Counted from the stretch's first letter, positions 23,248 to 31,852 are shown. The stretch: DNA of 32,886 nucleotides from an uncultured Paracoccaceae bacterium (GCA_947501555.1 CANMWG010000008.1:1-32886); one strand, 5' to 3'. Notes: generated from the letters alone by a model not told the origin. Program-made: numbers and translations.

Positions 23248-24288
23248 ATGAATACGTTGAAAAGCTTGGTTATGTCTTCGGCTGTAAGTATGGCGACGCT
23301 CGCCTTGTCTACGGCTGCAACAGCGCAGGAATTCACGTTTTCGATCCATCACTTTTTGAGCCCGAGAGCACCGGCTCAAACCCAGTTGATCGAACCTTGG
23401 GCGCAATCTATCGAAGAGGCATCGGGCGGTCGTATCGCCTTTGAAATTTTCCCAGCCATGTCGCTTGGCGGTGCCCCACCAGAGCTGTATAGTCAGGTCC
23501 GCGACGGTGTGGCAGATATCGTCTGGACTTTGCCTGGTTATACACCTGGCACCTTCCCACGCACGGAAGTCTTCGAACTGCCCGGTATTCACCTGAGCGA
23601 TGCACGCGCCACAAATTTGGCCATTCAGGATTTGATGGAAATCCTGCTGCCTGACTACGTTGGCATCCACCCGCTGCTTGTGCATGTCCACTCTGGCAAC
23701 GCGCTTCACTTTAGCAACGGAACAGTCGAAGAGCTTGCTGATTTTGAGGGCCTGAAAATTCGGAGCCCCTCGCGGACAGGCGCATGGATGCTAGAAGAAA
23801 TGGGCGCAGAACCTGTCGGTATGCCGGTTCCAGCCCTGCCCCAAGCACTGTCCAAAGGCACCGTTGATGCAGGATTGGTTCCTTTCGAAGTCGCCATTCC
23901 CCTTGGCCTTGCTGACCTGACATCTGCGTCGGTTGAAATGGCTGAGGGTGCCCGTTTCGGGACGTCCACGTTCCTCTTTGCGATGAACCAAGACAGCTAT
24001 GACTCTTTGCCGCCAGATCTGCAAAAGATCATCGATGACCATTCCGGTGCCGCCATTGCCGCCGAAATGGGCGAGGCGTGGAACAGCATCGAACCGATCG
24101 GCATTCAACGGGCCGTTGATGCAGGAAATGATGTGACGCAACTTTCACCCGAAGCGACGGCTGCGTTTACAGCGCCGTTCGATGCAACGGTTCAGCGCTG
24201 GGTTGAAGAAGCGGCGATTGTCGGTATCGACGCGGAAGCCCTTCTGGGTAGTGCGCGGACAACCATCGCGGAATACACCCGACAATAA
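23248..24288 (+). CDS. dctP: TRAP transporter solute-binding protein (DctP family)
   Basis: A 346-residue periplasmic protein with a signal peptide (MNTLKSLVMSSAVSMATLAL..TAATAQEF). DctP-family features are FSIHHFLSPRAPAQTQLIEP, YSQVRDGVADIVWTLPGY, the ligand-arginine segment GLKIRSPSRTGAWML, PQALSKGTVDAGLVPFE and FAMNQDSYDSLPPDLQ. Such proteins bind organic acids with a conserved Arg pairing to the carboxylate. GGAG 6 bases before the ATG at 23248 sets the start. It is followed by dctQ and dctM and then by pobA, so an aromatic acid such as 4-hydroxybenzoate is the likely ligand (inference). Confidence 0.93.
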   Translation: MNTLKSLVMSSAVSMATLALSTAATAQEFTFSIHHFLSPRAPAQTQLIEPWAQSIEEASGGRIAFEIFPAMSLGGAPPELYSQVRDGVADIVWTLPGYTPGTFPRTEVFELPGIHLSDARATNLAIQDLMEILLPDYVGIHPLLVHVHSGNALHFSNGTVEELADFEGLKIRSPSRTGAWMLEEMGAEPVGMPVPALPQALSKGTVDAGLVPFEVAIPLGLADLTSASVEMAEGARFGTSTFLFAMNQDSYDSLPPDLQKIIDDHSGAAIAAEMGEAWNSIEPIGIQRAVDAGNDVTQLSPEATAAFTAPFDATVQRWVEEAAIVGIDAEALLGSARTTIAEYTRQ

Positions 24289-24295
24289 TTGGCAG

Positions 24296-24315
24296 GGGCC
24301 GCCAACTGTCGGCCC
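24296..24315 (+). other. dctP-dctQ intergenic hairpin 1
   Basis: GGGCCG-N8-CGGCCC, perfect 6-bp stem starting 8 bases after the dctP stop. First of three consecutive hairpins. Confidence 0.6.
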
Positions 24316-24323
24316 GCCCATAT

Positions 24324-24351
24324 GCTGCGCGACAAGATTGATTTGCGCAGC
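24324..24351 (+). other. dctP-dctQ intergenic hairpin 2
   Basis: GCTGCGC-N14-GCGCAGC, perfect 7-bp stem. Confidence 0.6.
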
Positions 24352-24388
24352 GTAACCAATGTTTCAACCAAGACTAACATACCGGTCC

Positions 24389-24411
24389 GGGTACAGCGAC
24401 ACGCTGTACCC
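24389..24411 (+). other. dctP-dctQ intergenic hairpin 3 (10-bp stem)
   Basis: GGGTACAGCG pairs perfectly with CGCTGTACCC around a 3-nt loop (aca). The strongest of the three stems. It has no T-run. A likely role is to protect dctP mRNA or reduce read-through so that the binding protein exceeds the membrane subunits. Confidence 0.75.
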
Positions 24412-24474
24412 GCATAGACAGGGTACGTTTGGCCAATGCAGGCCACGCCCATGACCGGAACGCAGAAAGAGGCT

Positions 24475-24993
24475 ATGAACGTGCCTATCAAGAACCTTCT
24501 CGTCCAGATGATCCGCGGGTGGGCCCTGCTTGGCGGTGTACTGCTGCTGCTGATCGTATTGGTCACGGCGATAAATGCGGTTGGGTTCACAGCGAACACC
24601 TTCGCGCGTATGTGGGGCGGCAACGTATCTGGCCTGCCCGGATATGAAGATGCGGTGCAAATGATTGTCGGTGTGGCTGGCCTGATGATGTTTCCCTATG
24701 CACAACTCTACCGTGCCCATGCGTCGGTGGATGTGGTGATGCAATATGCCCCTGATTGGGCCAATCGGGTCGTCGCGATCATCTCGGGCGTGATCCTTGC
24801 GGTCCTCTTGGTCTGGATGTCGTGGATGCTGGTGCAAGGCACATTGCAGGTCCGCAGCGACCGGATTGAAACCACGGTTCTTGGCTGGCCGGTTTGGGTT
24901 TTCATGCCCTTCGCGGTGATTTCCTGCTTGTTGTGGGCGGCGGCCACCGTCGTGGATACATTTGCACCAGAGGAGACCCTGCATGGAGCGTGA
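24475..24993 (+). CDS. dctQ: TRAP transporter small membrane subunit (DctQ family)
   Basis: A ~172-residue protein with four helices (LLGGVLLLLIVLVTAINAVG; MIVGVAGLMMFPYA; VAIISGVILAVLLVWMSWML; FMPFAVISCLLWAAATVV) and the DctQ pattern FPYAQLYRAHASVDV between helices 2 and 3. It scaffolds the large DctM subunit. The start is uncertain: ATGs at 24436, 24451 and 24475 are in frame; AGAGG sits only 2 bases from the last one. Its end overlaps the dctM start by 11 bases. Confidence 0.88.
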   Translation: MNVPIKNLLVQMIRGWALLGGVLLLLIVLVTAINAVGFTANTFARMWGGNVSGLPGYEDAVQMIVGVAGLMMFPYAQLYRAHASVDVVMQYAPDWANRVVAIISGVILAVLLVWMSWMLVQGTLQVRSDRIETTVLGWPVWVFMPFAVISCLLWAAATVVDTFAPEETLHGA

Positions 24994-26365
24994 ACTTGTC
25001 GGCATCTATGGATTGGTAGCGCTTTTTATCCTGATCATGCTGCGTATCCCTGTGGCTTTGGCCATGCTGTTGACCGGGATCGTGGGGACATTTGTTCTCA
25101 GCCTGATCACACCATTCATCAAGTTCGGCCCCTACCTTCTGCAATTCAAAACAGCGCTTTGGAATTCGGTAGCCAACTATGACCTGTCGGTTGTGCCGTT
25201 GTTCGTCCTGATGGGGTTCTTGGCGGCTGAAACCGGCCTCAGCCGGGACCTGTTTCAAGGGCTCAGCGCGCTGACCCGCAAGATCCGGGGCGGCGTTGCT
25301 ATGGCGACCATTCTTGCCTGTGCTGGCTTTGGTGCGGTCAGCGGATCGTCTATTGCAACAGCCTCTACTATGAGCCGCGTAGCACTGCCTGAACTACGGC
25401 GTCTGAACTATAACGAAGGGCTGTCGACCGGGGTCCTTGCTGCTGGTGGCACATTGGGCATCCTTATTCCGCCATCCGTCGCACTTGTCATCTATGCCAT
25501 CGTGGTTGAGGCCCCGATCATAGACATGTTCCAGGCCGCGATCATCCCCGGCGTTCTGGCTGTGGTCTTCTTTCTGATCGTGATCCAGTTCCGCCTGGCG
25601 CGGAACCCTAATCTCGCGCCCGCCCCTGAACCGATGAGCGCGGAGGCGACACGTCATGCGATCCGCCGCCTGATCCCGGTTGGTCTGATCTTCGGGTCGA
25701 TTATTCTGGGGCTCGGGATGGGGTTCTTCACGCCAACCCCCGCCGCTGGCGTCGGTGTTTTCCTGATCCTCGTCTACGGGCTGATCTTGCGGTTCATCTC
25801 TGATGATGGGCTGACCATTGCTCGGCTGAAGGCCGCACTACTTGCAACTGCCAAGACCGCGTCGATGATCTATTTCATTCTGTTTTCCGCGGATATCCTC
25901 AAAGGGTTCTTTGCGCGCACAGGCTTGCCATCCGCGCTTAGCGAATGGGCAGCGGCATCGACCATGGATCCATACATGATCTTGCTTGCAATGTTGGTGA
26001 TCCTGATCATCCTCGGCTGCTTTATGGAAAGCCTGTCGATGATCCTGGTGGTCGTGCCCTTCTTCTGGCCCGTGTTGATCCAACTGAACGGCGGCGATTG
26101 GGTCAGCGCAGAAGATGCGGCCTTTGGCATGACAGCAGATGATCTGCGGATCTGGTTCGGCATTCTGGCGCTGATCGTGGTCGAGCTTGGGCTGATCACG
26201 CCACCCGTCGGCCTGAATGTCTTTGTGATCAAATCGTTTTCGCCCAATACCTCGCTGGGCGTGATCTTCCGTGGCGTGGCCCCATTCTTTGCGATTGAAC
26301 TTGGTCGTGTCGCTGTGTTGCTCGCCTTACCGATCCTTTCCCTGTATTTACCGCGTATTCTTTAG
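24983..26365 (+). CDS. dctM: TRAP transporter large membrane subunit (DctM family)
   Basis: A 460-residue sodium-coupled permease with about 12 hydrophobic segments. DctM hallmarks are IPVALAMLLTGIVGTF, the GFGAVSGSSIATASTM re-entrant hairpin, GTLGILIPPSVALVIYAIV, LGCFMESLSMILVVVPFFWP and GLITPPVGLNVFVI. GGAG 7 bases before the ATG at 24983 sets the start; a longer frame from 24962 is rejected. It works with DctP and DctQ for uptake of a carboxylate. Stop at 26365 is 12 bases before pobA. Confidence 0.94.
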   Translation: MERELVGIYGLVALFILIMLRIPVALAMLLTGIVGTFVLSLITPFIKFGPYLLQFKTALWNSVANYDLSVVPLFVLMGFLAAETGLSRDLFQGLSALTRKIRGGVAMATILACAGFGAVSGSSIATASTMSRVALPELRRLNYNEGLSTGVLAAGGTLGILIPPSVALVIYAIVVEAPIIDMFQAAIIPGVLAVVFFLIVIQFRLARNPNLAPAPEPMSAEATRHAIRRLIPVGLIFGSIILGLGMGFFTPTPAAGVGVFLILVYGLILRFISDDGLTIARLKAALLATAKTASMIYFILFSADILKGFFARTGLPSALSEWAAASTMDPYMILLAMLVILIILGCFMESLSMILVVVPFFWPVLIQLNGGDWVSAEDAAFGMTADDLRIWFGILALIVVELGLITPPVGLNVFVIKSFSPNTSLGVIFRGVAPFFAIELGRVAVLLALPILSLYLPRIL

Positions 26366-26377
26366 GAGCTGTTTTCC

Positions 26378-27562
26378 TTGACCCACACACATAAAACGCA
26401 GGTCTGCATAATTGGTTCGGGGCCAAGCGGGCTCTTGTTGGCGCAACTGCTGGCACAAGCAGGGATCGACACGATTGTCCTCGACCGGCAGGACCGCTCC
26501 TATATCGAAGGGCGTATCCGCGCAGGTGTGCTGGAGCAAGGCACGGTGACGGCACTGGAGGAGGCGGGCGTCGCCGACCGGCTGCATGCCGAGGGATTGT
26601 CGCACAGTGGTTTTGATCTAGCCTTTGACGGCACACGTCATCGGATTGATCTTGCGGGACTGACCGGAAAATCCGTGATGGTGTACGGGCAGACGGAGGT
26701 GACCAAGGACCTGTTCGATGCCCGCACGGCACAAGGTCAGACGTTCTTCTTTAACGTCGAAGATGTGGTGCCAACCGATCTGAAGTCGGATCAGCCCAGC
26801 GTGCGGTTCCGCCAGAATGGCGAAGATCACGTCATCACCTGCGACTACATTGCGGGCTGCGACGGCTTTCGCGGGGTGTCCCGTGCGGCCATCCCTGCCG
26901 ATGTGCTGCGGACTTTCGAACGGGTCTACCCTTTTGGCTGGCTCGGCATTCTGGTTGAAAAGCCGCCGGTAAGCGATGAATTGATTTACGCCAACCACGC
27001 GCGCGGGTTCGCGCTGGCGTCAATGCGGTCAGAGACGCGCAGCCGGTATTATATTCAATGTGATGTCGACGATAAGCTGGCCGATTGGTCCGATGGTCGG
27101 TTCTGGGAAGAATTCGCAACCCGCCTTGGTCCCGACACCGCCGCTAATCTGCAAACCGGCGCGTCGTTCGAGAAATCTATCGCGCCGCTGCGGTCCTTCG
27201 TGGCCGAACCGATGCGCTATGGCAATCTGTTCCTCGCTGGCGATGCCGCCCACATCGTCCCACCAACTGGCGCGAAGGGGCTGAACCTCGCGGTCGCTGA
27301 CATCCGGCTTCTGTCGCGGGCCCTGATCGCACACTACCGCGAGGGCAGTGACCATCATCTCGGAGCATACTCTGAAACTGTACTGCGCCGTGTCTGGAAG
27401 GTTGAACGCTTCTCTTGGCAACTTTCAACGCTCATGCACCAGTTCCCCGAAAATTCACCCTTTGAGAAAAAGATGCAGCGCGCGGAGTTTGACTATATTG
27501 CGTCATCCGAGGCTGCCTCAAAGGCAATTGCCGAAAACTATGTTGGCCTGCCGCTGGAATAA
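26378..27562 (+). CDS. pobA: 4-Hydroxybenzoate 3-monooxygenase
   Basis: A 394-residue flavoprotein (EC 1.14.13.2) that converts 4-hydroxybenzoate, O2 and NAD(P)H to protocatechuate. The FAD-binding GxGxxG is GSGPSG (13-18), followed by the IEGRIRAGVLEQGT segment typical of PobA. The substrate region SETRSRYYIQ contains the Ser-x-Arg and Tyr equivalents of the Pseudomonas enzyme. The second FAD motif is GDAAHIVPPTGAKGLNLA near residue 287. Length equals the family norm (~394). The start is a TTG at 26378 with GGAG 9 bases upstream; no ATG fits. It follows dctM by 12 bases and precedes the pcaDC fusion by 6 bases, so all belong to one operon. Confidence 0.96.
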   Translation: MTHTHKTQVCIIGSGPSGLLLAQLLAQAGIDTIVLDRQDRSYIEGRIRAGVLEQGTVTALEEAGVADRLHAEGLSHSGFDLAFDGTRHRIDLAGLTGKSVMVYGQTEVTKDLFDARTAQGQTFFFNVEDVVPTDLKSDQPSVRFRQNGEDHVITCDYIAGCDGFRGVSRAAIPADVLRTFERVYPFGWLGILVEKPPVSDELIYANHARGFALASMRSETRSRYYIQCDVDDKLADWSDGRFWEEFATRLGPDTAANLQTGASFEKSIAPLRSFVAEPMRYGNLFLAGDAAHIVPPTGAKGLNLAVADIRLLSRALIAHYREGSDHHLGAYSETVLRRVWKVERFSWQLSTLMHQFPENSPFEKKMQRAEFDYIASSEAASKAIAENYVGLPLE

Positions 27563-27568
27563 AACAAA

Positions 27569-28714
27569 ATGGACGTTGCCCTGATCAATGGCGCCCCGAT
27601 CGCCTATCGACACCGCCCCGGTTTGGGGCGCACCGTGGTCTTTGCCAATTCTTTGGGAAGTGATCAAAGCATCTGGGACAAGGTCATCGCCGCCCTGCCG
27701 CGTGGCTATGGCACGCTGACCTATGATCTGCGCGGACACGGGCAAAGCGGAGGTAGCGCAGACGGCATCGCTGGGCTGGCGGATGATCTGAGCCAGTTGA
27801 TTGATAAGCTTGGCCTGACCGATGTTCTTTTTGTCGGCGTGTCGATTGGGGGGATGATTGGGCAGGTTCTGACGGCCCGCCGTGCGGATGTTGTGCGGGG
27901 GGCGGTGCTGTGCAACACGGCCCGCCAAATTGGAACAGAGCAGAAGTGGGATACCCGCGTCAACGCGGTTGAGACCCAAGGCGTGGCCGGCATCGCCTCC
28001 GATATTGTCGGGACCTGGTTTGGTGCTGATTACGCGGCTCAAAGTGACCGGATTGCCTTGCATCGGACCATGGTCGCACGCACCGATAACGCGGGATATA
28101 TCGCAGCCTGCCGTGCGATTCAGGCTGCGGACCTACGTGAACATGCTGCCGCCATCACCGTGCCTGTGCTTTGTATTGGCGGCACGCAAGATCAATCTGT
28201 CCCGGTTGACGCGGTTGAGGGCCTCTCGCGGCTCATCCCTGATGCCGCATTACATATCATGGATATCGGCCACCTGCCGTGCCTTGAGGCCCCGGAAGAA
28301 CTGGCCGCGCTGATTGCAGAATTTGACCCGCGTGACAACGATACGGCACAGGCAGGCATGTCCACCCGCCGCGCCGTTCTGGGCAACACGCATGTGGACA
28401 AGGCCGTGGCCAACGCGGGCACTCTGGACCAAGCGTTCCAGACGCTGATCACCACCGGGGCATGGGGGCAGGTCTGGTCCAGCCCAGCCATCTCAGCCCG
28501 CGAAAGATCGATGCTGACGTTGGCACTGCTCGCAGCCACCGGCAATTTCGAAGAAATCCCCATGCATATTCGCGCCTCCGCGCGCACCGACGCAACGGAA
28601 CAAGACATCGCCGAAGCCTTCCAGCATGTCGCGATCTATGCCGGTGTCCCGCGTGCCAATCACGCGTTGAAACTGGCCAAACAGACACTGGCGGAAATGG
28701 CAAAAGATGACTGA
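27569..28714 (+). CDS. pcaL: Fused 3-oxoadipate enol-lactonase / 4-carboxymuconolactone decarboxylase
   Basis: A 381-residue two-domain enzyme. Residues 1-255 are an alpha/beta hydrolase of PcaD type with nucleophile Ser92 (GVSIGG), Asp208 (GTQDQS) and His235 (DIGHLP). Residues ~263-381 are a carboxymuconolactone decarboxylase of PcaC type (STRRAVLGNTHVDKAVANAG; WSSPAISARERSMLTLALLA; HAYAGVPRANHA-like end). PcaC converts gamma-carboxymuconolactone to the enol-lactone, which PcaD hydrolyses to 3-oxoadipate, so the fusion channels two consecutive steps. In Pseudomonas these are separate genes; the fused form is called PcaL in actinobacteria. The ATG at 27569 has a weak ribosome-binding site and may rely on coupling to pobA. 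It overlaps pcaH by 8 bases. Confidence 0.94.
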   Translation: MDVALINGAPIAYRHRPGLGRTVVFANSLGSDQSIWDKVIAALPRGYGTLTYDLRGHGQSGGSADGIAGLADDLSQLIDKLGLTDVLFVGVSIGGMIGQVLTARRADVVRGAVLCNTARQIGTEQKWDTRVNAVETQGVAGIASDIVGTWFGADYAAQSDRIALHRTMVARTDNAGYIAACRAIQAADLREHAAAITVPVLCIGGTQDQSVPVDAVEGLSRLIPDAALHIMDIGHLPCLEAPEELAALIAEFDPRDNDTAQAGMSTRRAVLGNTHVDKAVANAGTLDQAFQTLITTGAWGQVWSSPAISARERSMLTLALLAATGNFEEIPMHIRASARTDATEQDIAEAFQHVAIYAGVPRANHALKLAKQTLAEMAKDD

Positions 28715-29432
28715 AGCGCCTTTCAAGCCCCGCGATCTGTCCTGGCACCCGCCCGCTTTCTTTGAACGCTACCGGTCCACCCATCTGCGCGCCCCGCAGC
28801 AGCCACTGTTGCAGATGCCGCAGACCGAAACAGAACTGACCGGCCCGACTTTTGGGCAAAATGATCTGGGGCCACTGGATGACGATCTGATCACGAATTA
28901 CGCCACGCCCGGCCAGAGCGCCCAAGGGCCGCGGATCATTGTACACGGAACCCTGCGCGATGAAGACGGTCGGCCCGTTCCGGGCAAACTGATCGAGGTC
29001 TGGCAAGCCAATGCCGGGGGCCGGTACCGCCACGTGAACGACGGATACCTTGCCCCACTCGACGATAACTTCGGCGGCTGCGGACGGTGCCTGACAGATG
29101 CCGACGGTCACTATAACTTCCGCACGATCCTGCCCGGCCCTTACCCTTGGCCCAACGGAGGCAATGATTGGCGCCCCGCGCATATCCATTTTTCCGTCTT
29201 TGGCGACGGCTTTGCGCAACGGCTGATCACGCAGATGTATTTCGAAGGGGACCCGCACATCGCGCTCTGCCCCATCGTGCAGGCGATCCCCAGTGATGAC
29301 GCCATTGACCGGCTGGTCGCGCGGCTGGATATGACACGGACCGTTCCGATGGATATCCGGGCCTACCGCTTTGATATCGTCCTGCGGGGGCGCAATGCGA
29401 CCATCTTTGAAAACCAGAGGGAGGGGACGTGA
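28707..29432 (+). CDS. pcaH: Protocatechuate 3,4-dioxygenase beta subunit
   Basis: A 241-residue catalytic subunit (EC 1.13.11.3) of an intradiol dioxygenase. The non-haem Fe(III) ligands are visible: Tyr107 (GGRYRH), Tyr146 (GPYPWP), His159 and His161 (AHIHFS), matching Tyr108, Tyr147, His160 and His162 of the Pseudomonas enzyme within one residue. The N-terminus has the PcaH-specific arm (PPAFFERYRSTHLRAPQQPL). It opens the protocatechuate ring between the hydroxyls to 3-carboxy-cis,cis-muconate. The gene overlaps pcaDC by 8 bases and meets pcaG at TGATG, so subunits are made in a coupled 1:1 ratio. Confidence 0.97.
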   Translation: MTEAPFKPRDLSWHPPAFFERYRSTHLRAPQQPLLQMPQTETELTGPTFGQNDLGPLDDDLITNYATPGQSAQGPRIIVHGTLRDEDGRPVPGKLIEVWQANAGGRYRHVNDGYLAPLDDNFGGCGRCLTDADGHYNFRTILPGPYPWPNGGNDWRPAHIHFSVFGDGFAQRLITQMYFEGDPHIALCPIVQAIPSDDAIDRLVARLDMTRTVPMDIRAYRFDIVLRGRNATIFENQREGT

Positions 29433-29977
29433 TGGCGCTCAAAGAAAGCCCCTCGCAAACCGCTGGGCCTTACGTGCATATCGGTTGTGCTGCACAAACC
29501 GCTGGCTTGGAAAAACGCGGCATGGGGGATCAACTGGGCGGGCAAATGGTCCCAGCGGGCCAAGACACGGTCACGCTTGCCATCACAATTCTGGACGGCA
29601 GCGGTGAACCGGTCAAAGACGCATTGATCGAAATTTGGCAAGCCGGTCAAAACGGCGACTACACCACATCTGATGAATTCCAAAACTGGGGCCGTCAGGC
29701 CTCTGACCTATCCTCTGGCGTCGCCCATTTCGAAACACTGAAACCTGGACGCAATGGCACGCAAGCCTCCCATATCCTGGTGTGGATCGTCGCGCGCGGG
29801 ATCAATCTTGGGCTGACAACGCGCATCTATTTCCCCGACGAAGACAACACATCCGATCCCGTTTTCCGTCTTGCCGGTGCACGGGCCAATACCCTTGTCG
29901 CCAGCCAAACGCACGTGGGTTACACACATACGATCCGCCTTCAGGGCGCAAATGAAACGGTGTTCTTTGATGTCTGA
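29432..29977 (+). CDS. pcaG: Protocatechuate 3,4-dioxygenase alpha subunit
   Basis: A 181-residue subunit with the same fold as PcaH but without the iron ligands. It starts MALKESPSQTAGPYVHIGCA, the typical N-terminal PcaG arm, and includes DALIEIWQAGQNGDY, FETLKPG and HILVWIVARGINLGLTTRIY. The alpha subunit completes the active-site pocket and forms the alpha-beta protomer of the large oligomer. The ATG at 29432 shares a base with the pcaH stop and lies after GAGGGAGGGG; a GTG at 29429 adds one residue. It overlaps the BKACE gene by 8 bases. Confidence 0.96.
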   Translation: MALKESPSQTAGPYVHIGCAAQTAGLEKRGMGDQLGGQMVPAGQDTVTLAITILDGSGEPVKDALIEIWQAGQNGDYTTSDEFQNWGRQASDLSSGVAHFETLKPGRNGTQASHILVWIVARGINLGLTTRIYFPDEDNTSDPVFRLAGARANTLVASQTHVGYTHTIRLQGANETVFFDV

Positions 29978-30812
29978 TATTGCTGGAAAACCCTGTATCC
30001 TCTGCTGTGCAATCACGGGATCCGTGCCACGCAAGGCCGACAACCCCGCCGTCCCGATCAGCGTGGCAGAGCAAATCGAGAGCAGTCATGCGGCAGTTGA
30101 GGCCGGGGCCAGTATCATCCACGCCCATGTCCGAAATGACGACGAAACCCCGTCAAGCGATCCCGACAAATTCGCGGTGCTGAAAGAAGGGCTTGAGAAA
30201 CACTGCCCCGGTGTGATCATCCAGTTTTCAACTGGCGGACGCTCGGGCGCGGGGTGGGAACGAGGCGGCATGCTGTCCCTCAAACCCGATATGGCATCGC
30301 TGTCGGTTGGGTCGAACAATTTCCCAACCCGCGTCTATGAAAACCCGCCTGATCTGGTGGCCTGGCTTGCATCCGAGATGCAGGAATTCAGCGTCACGCC
30401 GGAGGTCGAGGCCTTTGACCTTAGCCACCTATTGCAAGCGCAGGCCATGCACGCGCAGGGCAAGCTTTTCGGCAAACTCTACGTGCAATTCGTCATGGGC
30501 GTGAAGAACGCGATGCCCGTCGATAAGGAGGTCTTTGATTTCTACGTGCAGATCATGCAATCCCGTGCGCCGGATGCCGCATGGTGCGCGGCGGGCATCG
30601 GTGCGGCGCAGATCGTTGTGAACGAATGGGCCATCGCAGCGGGTGGGCATACACGCGCAGGTCTTGAAGACAATGTGCGGCTCAACAAAGCCGCGCTGGC
30701 CCCGTCCAACGCGGCCCTGATCAGCCGCGCCGCGGACCTTTGCGCCAAATACGACCGCCCCGTCGCCAGCCCCGCCGAGGCCCGTGCAATCCTTGGCCTG
30801 CGCCCCGCATGA
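29970..30812 (+). CDS. Beta-keto acid cleavage enzyme (BKACE, DUF849 family)
   Basis: A 280-residue zinc-dependent TIM-barrel enzyme. Zinc ligands by family comparison are His51 and His53 (IIHAHVRN) and Glu219 (VNEWA); the strand-end GGHTRAGLEDN holds the conserved Arg229 and Glu233. BKACE enzymes react a 3-keto acid with acetyl-CoA to give acetoacetate and a new CoA ester. Members active on 3-oxoadipate give succinyl-CoA plus acetoacetate. Encoded between pcaG and pcaB with overlaps on both sides (8 and 4 bases), it is well placed to consume the 3-oxoadipate made by this pathway, doing the work of PcaIJ and PcaF, neither of which is in the window. That role is inference. The start at 29970 fits the family N-terminus; a longer frame from 29871 is rejected. 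Confidence 0.92.
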   Translation: MSDIAGKPCILCCAITGSVPRKADNPAVPISVAEQIESSHAAVEAGASIIHAHVRNDDETPSSDPDKFAVLKEGLEKHCPGVIIQFSTGGRSGAGWERGGMLSLKPDMASLSVGSNNFPTRVYENPPDLVAWLASEMQEFSVTPEVEAFDLSHLLQAQAMHAQGKLFGKLYVQFVMGVKNAMPVDKEVFDFYVQIMQSRAPDAAWCAAGIGAAQIVVNEWAIAAGGHTRAGLEDNVRLNKAALAPSNAALISRAADLCAKYDRPVASPAEARAILGLRPA

Positions 30813-31852
30813 TTGACATCGCAACCCACCCCTGGCTCAGCGGTCTGCTGGGCGACGCAGACATCGCAGCAATCTTTCAGCCGGACGTGGAACTGAAACG
30901 GCTGCTGAAGGTCGAAGCGGCCTGGACGCGGGCGATTGGGCACATCGCAAAAGATGACGCAGCCGAGCAGATCGCGTCAGCCATTGAGACCGCACCGATT
31001 GACCCCAGCGCCCTGAAAGAAGGCACCACACAAGACGGCCTGCCGATCCCGGCGCTCGTGCGCCTCTTGCGCGACCATGTGGGGCCTGACCACACAGCGC
31101 TGGTACACAAGGGACTGACGTCGCAAGACGTGATGGACACCAGCCTTGTCTTGGCCCTTAGGCAGGTGCTGTCTGTGCTGGATGCCAGACTGGCGACGCT
31201 CGACCGGCAATTGGCCACCATGCAAGACCGCTTTGGCGGTCGGTCGATGCTGGCCTACACGCGGATGCAGCCCGCCTTGGAAACTTCAGTTCACGAGGTC
31301 ATCAGACGTTGGCGGCAGCCCCTGCAACGGCTGATCCGTGATGCGCGCGATCTGCAAAGTCAGGTTGGGATCATACAATGGGGCGGACCCATCGGCGTGC
31401 GCGATCAATCACAAGCCGAGACGCTTGGCGCAGCCTTCGCCCAGAACCTTGGGCTGCAAGACCCCGGGCAGGCCTGGCACACAGATCGGACTATTGTCTT
31501 GGATGTCGCCCAGCTTTTATCGCGTATCTCGATTGCGACCGGCAAAATCGGGGAAGACGTAGCGCTCTTTGCGGCGACCGGCGCTGAAAACATCAGCTTC
31601 GCAGGCGGAGGTTCATCCGCGATGCCGCACAAAAACAACCCGGTGAAAGCCGAAGCACTGATAGCCTTGGCAGATTTTACCGCCACACTCGCCGGAGCCA
31701 TAAACCGTTCAGCGCGGCACGAAGGGTTTCGATCAGGCAGGGCCTGGACGCTTGAGTGGCTGACACTTCCGCAACTGTGTATTGCCGTCGACGCAGGCAC
31801 CCAACTCGGCGGACAGCTTTTGGACGACATCACGTCTATCGGTACGATCTGA
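30809..31852 (+). CDS. pcaB: 3-Carboxy-cis,cis-muconate cycloisomerase
   Basis: A 347-residue member of the fumarase/aspartase superfamily (EC 5.5.1.2) that forms gamma-carboxymuconolactone from the ring-cleavage product. Signatures are the TSQD motif (104-107), the RMQPALETSVHEVIRRWRQP segment and the catalytic loop GGSSAMPHKNNP (268-279). It is shorter than the ~450-residue Pseudomonas protein, as is common in alphaproteobacteria, and its end (GGQLLDDITSIGTI) shows no sign of breakage. The ATG at 30809 overlaps the BKACE stop (ATGA). It is the last gene of the operon; no clear terminator follows. Confidence 0.95.
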   Translation: MIDIATHPWLSGLLGDADIAAIFQPDVELKRLLKVEAAWTRAIGHIAKDDAAEQIASAIETAPIDPSALKEGTTQDGLPIPALVRLLRDHVGPDHTALVHKGLTSQDVMDTSLVLALRQVLSVLDARLATLDRQLATMQDRFGGRSMLAYTRMQPALETSVHEVIRRWRQPLQRLIRDARDLQSQVGIIQWGGPIGVRDQSQAETLGAAFAQNLGLQDPGQAWHTDRTIVLDVAQLLSRISIATGKIGEDVALFAATGAENISFAGGGSSAMPHKNNPVKAEALIALADFTATLAGAINRSARHEGFRSGRAWTLEWLTLPQLCIAVDAGTQLGGQLLDDITSIGTI

